Made by a program: the position numbers and the translations under genes. A stretch of DNA of 64,000 nt, taken from Paraphysomonas bandaiensis. Taxonomy: Eukaryota; Chrysophyceae. Positions within the stretch are counted from its first letter, which is position 1. Every line of letters starts with the position of its first letter. The DNA lies in the NCBI GenBank assembly GCA_965644295.1, contig CBFFRP010000017.1, positions 1-64,000 of the forward strand, written 5' to 3'. The notes beneath the pieces were generated by a model. The model searched no databases. It was not told the origin of the DNA and saw only the letters and a list, made by a program, of their open reading frames with translations. This document shows, piece by piece, positions 59,227-64,000 of the stretch.

Positions 59227-60022
59227 CTACACTGCAGGGATAGGGAACAATATATTGCAATACTATTGTTAGATAGCGTTCCATCAATAGTATTGATGGA
59301 TTTTTTAAACCGGTCCTACAATACAATTACAATATATTGCAATATATTAGTATGACTAATCAGTAGGCAAACACATCCGTAGATTTGATTTTTAGTATTA
59401 GTCATTAAGATCACATGACAACCAATACAACTGCTGCTTATAGCTACTAAAAATCCACCTCGTCCTCATCCTCTGAGTCATCATCGGTGACGTCAACATC
59501 ACCATATTCATCCACAGAATTAATTGAAATATATGCTAGTATCCGGCCATAACTGTCGAATAGCTTTCAGAAACAACAGCATATTAAGTAGGATGGATAC
59601 TTTTGCGCAACACTGATATAATATGTTTAGCTGTGCTGACCAGACGTTCCCATGTATTGGAAGTACATACCAGGGCCAGGCAACCACTGATGACTCGTGG
59701 ATCTCTACGTTTCTTAATTTTTTGAGCTGACTGAAGGTTTTTAGTCGCATAGTCAACATCAGCTTCATTATCCTTTGTAATGTTGTAATCAATTTCTCGG
59801 TTATTTATATCCATTTTGCACCCTACAGTTGAGAATCTTTTCTTATATGACTATCATAATATTGATTGCAATATATTGCAATAGTATTGTGAGCTCTTTT
59901 AACAGAAACACTATTGATGGAATATTTGACTAGTCCACCAATCAATATATTTTACAATATATTGCAATATATTGTACAATGTATTGCAATACAATATATT
60001 GTTCCCTATCCCTGCTACACTG
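59227..60022. mobile_element. Internally deleted hAT transposon with perfect 8-bp TSD
   Basis: The element spans 59235-60014 (780 bp). It starts CAGGGATAGGGAACAATATA and ends with the reverse complement, TATATTGTTCCCTATCCCTG. The 8-mer CTACACTG flanks it on both sides (59227-59234, 60015-60022). TSD length and CAGGG termini are diagnostic of the hAT superfamily. The AT-rich subterminal zones (ATATTGCAATATATTG) are shared with the elements at 43508 and 46193. The interior carries the remnant of a transposase C-terminus (minus strand). Confidence 0.9.
59500..59814 (-). pseudogene. hAT transposase C-terminal dimerisation fragment
   Basis: Two frames read the end of a hAT transposase: SNTWERLVSTAKHIISVLRK in one, and LNMLLFLKAIRQLWPD in another, with a frameshift at about 59590. 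Together they match the family's hATC dimerisation domain (ERxFSxAG ... LxPxxxxxLLFLxxN). The catalytic DDE part is absent. Confidence 0.75.
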
Positions 60023-60279
60023 TATACTGTATGCCATATTATAATGTCTGAATCATGTCTAGTACACACTTACACACTACATTCTACAGTCATACTCCAC
60101 AGCTCCACAGTATTGTATACCACTGCATATTCTTAAGCTAACCGTTAACTTTAAAATGACTTTATCAGATTCTAGGGTAACTGTTAAATCTAAATTTTGG
60201 TAAAGAAGTTCGGGTGTTACTCGTACCACACAAAATCGTCGTCGCCTTTTGTGTGTTATCCCCATTTTGTCTCAAAAGT

Positions 60280-61010
60280 GTTTTTGGACCTGAGTTGGGT
60301 ACAGCAGAACACTCATACTAGCACCGGGTAAATATAGGCATCCAACTTCAATAATCGGTTTGAAAAGAAATTATCTTTTATTGATTACGATAATGACAGT
60401 CATTTGTACGTGATTTCATTACATTACACGATTTCAGGGAAAGCACAATAATGATGAGCCAACATTCAAAATATCAGATCATAGAACTCCATCCTTCGTC
60501 TGATGTAGAAGGTCATAATAATGACAATGCAAGTAATCTATATTCATAACCACACCTGCTGCTGAAGGTGATTAGGAGTAATTGCACCCAGTCCTTTTAC
60601 GTCTCATAATCAGGATTATTATTTACTTATTTACCTCATATCACACACACAGCATTCGAGTCAGTTGCCCAAGCAGAGTTTATGATTGCTGTATATAAAA
60701 GCCAGAGCAAGTAGCCCCGTCCGACTACATTTATCATTTATGTACGAATTTCAATTCTTCGCAGTTGCTATTCCCTGCCCTTCTGTGGTAGGGGTACATT
60801 TGTTGTAGCTATTTTTGAAATTTGGGGATTTATTGCTTTGAGTTGATGTAGTATAATTGCCATTCCCGTATGTAGTTGCCATAGATTTGAAATAATACTT
60901 TGATTTTTTATTTGATTTCTAAAGGTTAACCAGGGAACACCTATATTCCTCTTACAGTAAGCAAGCAACAAATAGCTATACAATCTAGATATTAGGTTTT
61001 CAATATCATA
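60280..61010 (-). repeat. Dispersed repeat B, third large copy
   Basis: Runs parallel to 19905-22090: GGGTACAGCAGAACACTCAT, CATCCAACTTCAATAATCGG, TGACAGTCATTTG, CTTCGTCTGATGTAGAAGG, GGGGATTTATTGCTTTGAGT and ACCAGGGAACACCTA. Identity is patchy (old). 61010-61337 has no recognised feature. Confidence 0.55.
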
Positions 61011-61337
61011 AGGATAAGGTACAAATTAACCCCTAGCAATAAGGAGTACCGTCCCTTATCCAAATTCGCACTCATTCAAAATTTTGAGCGTGGGACGATA
61101 TAGCCTCCTTATTACCCATGATTAAATATAACTACATTCGTTTCACCCCTTGCGATAATGCAAAAATGGTGTCATCACAGTACATGCATCAACGCATACA
61201 AGGCGCGTATAATCATAATGACAGATTGTATCACGCTACGAATCATTTGAACAATAAAGGATAGGAAGAAGTATAAATGCTGATCCATAGTACATCCACC
61301 ATAACTTTACCATCAAATTCTCCATATCAAAGCTTTT

Positions 61338-63974
61338 TTACACTATATACACTGGCTTAAGTTGATTTATATCGTACGTCTGTTTGGTAATAGGACAAGT
61401 AAAGAACATTGCCTGTTCGACTCCCATGTCCGCCGAGGTACAAGAACTACTACCTCCACTGGTCAGAGCAATAGTTCTTCTAATTTGAGTGATCGGGAAT
61501 GTATCGTTGTGTGATGCCAACACTTCAGTGCGCTTACTTTCCTCCTCAGACTGCCCTATATATTGCCTGCTAGCGCCCCCTCTGTTTCGAAATCCAATCA
61601 AAATATCAATCGGACTCATATATGACCCAAAATCATCCTTCTCCATATCCATGCCACCTGCATCGCTTGATTCTGAATGAGGACTAGGAATAAACGCTCT
61701 CTCCCTTTGGCTCGACAAACTTTTCCGCTTTCGTTGCAAAGATGGAAATGCCTTACTCAAAATAAACGCCTTACTGTACACCTGCACGACGCATAAATAT
61801 AAGTAACTATAAGATTATACCATACATTGCATATAATGTATACTATAGTAATACGATATAAGAAAGGCATGCAAAAAACATAGCCAAAACATGAGACTAC
61901 GTGACAAAGCACCTGGCCATTTGGAAGGGCCATAGGTGGATTCTCGTGGTCCATCAGCTTCCCAGACCCCCTGCATCTGAGGCGAGAACCTGTTCGAGCG
62001 GCCGCAGGAATGCCTCTGGAGAGTACCTGACCGCTATAGGTACAGACTGGACAACCACTGGAAGTTGATGATGGTGGGAGAGACGCGAACGTAGGAGTGG
62101 TAGAACACGGGTCTTTACCAGTACATGTATCAGGCGAAGCAGATGGAGACGTACGGTGAGATCGAGATGACGGAGATGAAATCTAAACAGATGCGTCAAA
62201 CATATTGTGATAATTACCATATTATGCATTGAGTATACTAGCACACAGTCTACATCAACCATTAAACGACATTGCAAAAGCCGTGCCTGCTGTGGAGAGG
62301 TCGCCCCCGTCACTCTTGCACCGGTTCCCGTACTGCTGACGCCAATTCCAGCTTGAAGCATCCGCAAAGCGTTCATCATCACCGTTCCTCCGGGAGAGGT
62401 GCTTCTAGCAAGAGACGGCATCGGCGGTGGGTCTTCACTGTCTCCCGCACAGACCGACATTACGGAGGCTCCTGATACTCCACCTGTAGATGCAATAGCA
62501 GACTGCATTTGCCGAGAAAGTGAACTCGAAGGTGCAACACAAGAAGAGGTTTTCAAAGAGAAAACGCCCAGTTGCACATACCGCTCCAGAGCACACACAC
62601 GAGGAAGGCTGCATCCACAGTCAACACATAACTAATACCAACAAAAAAGCATTTCGTACACCAAAAATGGTCAGTATACACGGTTAACGCACCTGTACAC
62701 TCTTCGAAACTCCAACCGAAATAAATCTACCATACATCTCCGCCGGTGGTTAGTATAAACCTCTTCGTACAGATGCGGTACTACAGAACCAAATGGTGAT
62801 GTGTGAGAACCTTTGCTTCCCTTTTCTTGTCCTAACCCCGCCGGGCCTGCCTGCTGAACAAACGCTAGCATAGACATAAGGTGACACATAGCCTCTTTCA
62901 TGTAAACGCTCTGCTCAGCAGCGTTGAGGATGCCAGCCTCTGACGAGGTTGAGAGGAAAGGGTCACCAACTAAACGATCGGTGTGGGAAATACTCATACT
63001 TCGGTCCCTATTCACCTGCATACTCTGTGAGTGGCGCCCTGTCTCGCTCCCACCAGTAGATGATACCCGGGTGGGTTGTTGACTAGTTGGTGGACTCATG
63101 TGGGTATAGTGAAAAAATGCAAGTGGATTAGCTGAAAATGAGAAAGGAAAAGAAAAGGACGGACTATGTGTCCCGGAAGAAGAAGCAGTGGACGCAGGGG
63201 TACTCGCAGCAGTGCTTCCTGAAGACCCAACTGCACGAGAACGACTAGGCGTGGCGACATGTGGAGCCCGCGATCCCCCAGCTCCTCGAGAGTTGGACGA
63301 TGAATTAGGCGGGACAGAGCCGAGAGATATAGATCGAGGGCGGCTACGGGTGCTTCCAGGTGCACTGTCTCCAGAAGCAGTGGGTGTTGGGACCTCGTTT
63401 CCACCATCATGTGAAGTAGACCGAGATACTGATGCTGCCGCAGATGATGCAGTTGTTGAATCAGTTGGTTTCTCCACGACTAAAGGTGCAAGGTTCTCCT
63501 AGAGTTGACAGTGCAGAAATAAACATTGGCTTTGCCCATCCTCGAAAAACTTACCTGGGCAAACTGCAATGCCTCAATAGTCCTTCCACTGTACACCAGC
63601 ACTAGAAACTGACGAATATATAAAATACATGTGGTTTAGATGTGACACGTGTAATACCTGCTCCTGACGCACGTAGAATTCCAAGGCCGAGTCAATCCGT
63701 CGTAACTTGGAGGCGTGATCGAGGCACCATTGTAGCGGTATCTCCATGTCTCCTTGTAGAATTGCGGTTTCGACCGCACTTGCAGATTTATAGATCTCTA
63801 AGTCGAGATGGTGCCGAATCCAATCTCCATTTTCGTTTATCAGTGCTTCCGCAGCATCAAATAACCTTTTTGCAACCATTATTGGTATCAAACGAGAACA
63901 AGAACAATATACCCTCTGCGTATCAGGAGGTCTCCAATCATCACAAGCACCCGCCTTTGAAATGTAAATAGCTC
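61338..63974 (-). CDS. MAEA: GID9/MAEA-type CTLH E3 ubiquitin ligase subunit, 5' end outside window
   Basis: Seven visible exons (63974-63913, 63865-63658, 63608-63555, 63498-62693, 62608-62260, 62182-61913, 61781-61338) give about 730 residues; the N-terminus lies beyond position 64000. MAEA (yeast Gid9/Fyv10) pairs with RMD5 as the catalytic RING core of the GID/CTLH complex. In order: LisH (LVMIGDLLIRR|GLFDAAEAL), CTLH (MEIPLQWCLDHASKLRR, IDSALEFYVRQEQ), the CRA helices (FRLEFRRVY|, ERYVQLGVFSLKTSSC), then the divergent RING (GCPVC, LRCRGSGKLMDHENPPM, MALPNGQ|VYS, TCPITKQTYDINQLKPVYIV-stop). About 190 low-complexity Ser/Gly/Pro residues are inserted after LAP in the CRA region, and about 100 between the two RING halves. 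Some RING Cys/His ligands differ from animal MAEA. The complex targets gluconeogenic enzymes in yeast; here the target is unknown. Confidence 0.85.
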
Positions 63975-64000
63975 CTGAAAATATATCTCAGTATATGCTT

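Overview
This is a stretch of nuclear DNA from a eukaryotic microbe. Nearly every conserved gene is split by very short GT-AG introns, usually 41-70 bp. I rebuilt most gene models by keeping reading frame and intron phase consistent across exons. The gene content (exocyst, GARP, GID/CTLH, RPA, intraflagellar transport, FLYWCH-type Mutator transposase, repetitive F-box/ankyrin protein) suits a protist or alga, perhaps a stramenopile. That placement is inference; there is no rRNA gene, tRNA gene or organelle marker. TAA, TAG and TGA all end conserved proteins here, so the code looks standard.

Layout. 1-2.1 kb: decayed Mutator-like (MULE) transposase. 2.7-5.5 kb: HS2ST/UST-like sulfotransferase (-) and RPA2 (+). 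5.9-9 kb: three copies of one retroposon family, each with target-site duplications. 9.4-16.6 kb: a DFR-like reductase (-), a tiny RPL39 gene (-) that shares a head-to-head promoter with a TRIC-type channel gene (+). 17-25 kb: sparsely coding, with an intronless F-box/ankyrin gene built from a nearly identical 87-bp repeat, then nested repeats. 25.1-37.6 kb: VPS53 (-) divergent from a 14-exon gene for a 2,803-residue multi-GAF/coiled-coil protein (+). 38-43.5 kb: a retroposon with a second micro-insertion, an ICMT-like methyltransferase (-) and a wrecked IFT121/WDR35 pseudogene (+). 44.9-51.6 kb: an intronless secreted sulfotransferase (+), exocyst SEC6 (-) and a PhoD-like phosphatase (+). 53.1-58.1 kb: a pseudo-Hsp70/TPR protein with a CaaX-like end (-) and a HAD-nitrilase fusion (-). 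58.5-61 kb: a minisatellite, a deleted hAT transposon with perfect 8-bp TSDs, and repeat B. 61.3 kb to the right edge: the GID9/MAEA ubiquitin-ligase subunit (-), cut by the window end.

The genes do not form one pathway; most are scattered housekeeping genes. The most unusual items are the giant multi-GAF protein, the pseudo-Hsp70 fused to an intact-looking TPR clamp, the HAD-nitrilase fusion, the decayed IFT121 gene (possible loss of ciliary function), and a retroposon family whose 3' end can fold into a branched RNA held by wobble-compensated pairs.
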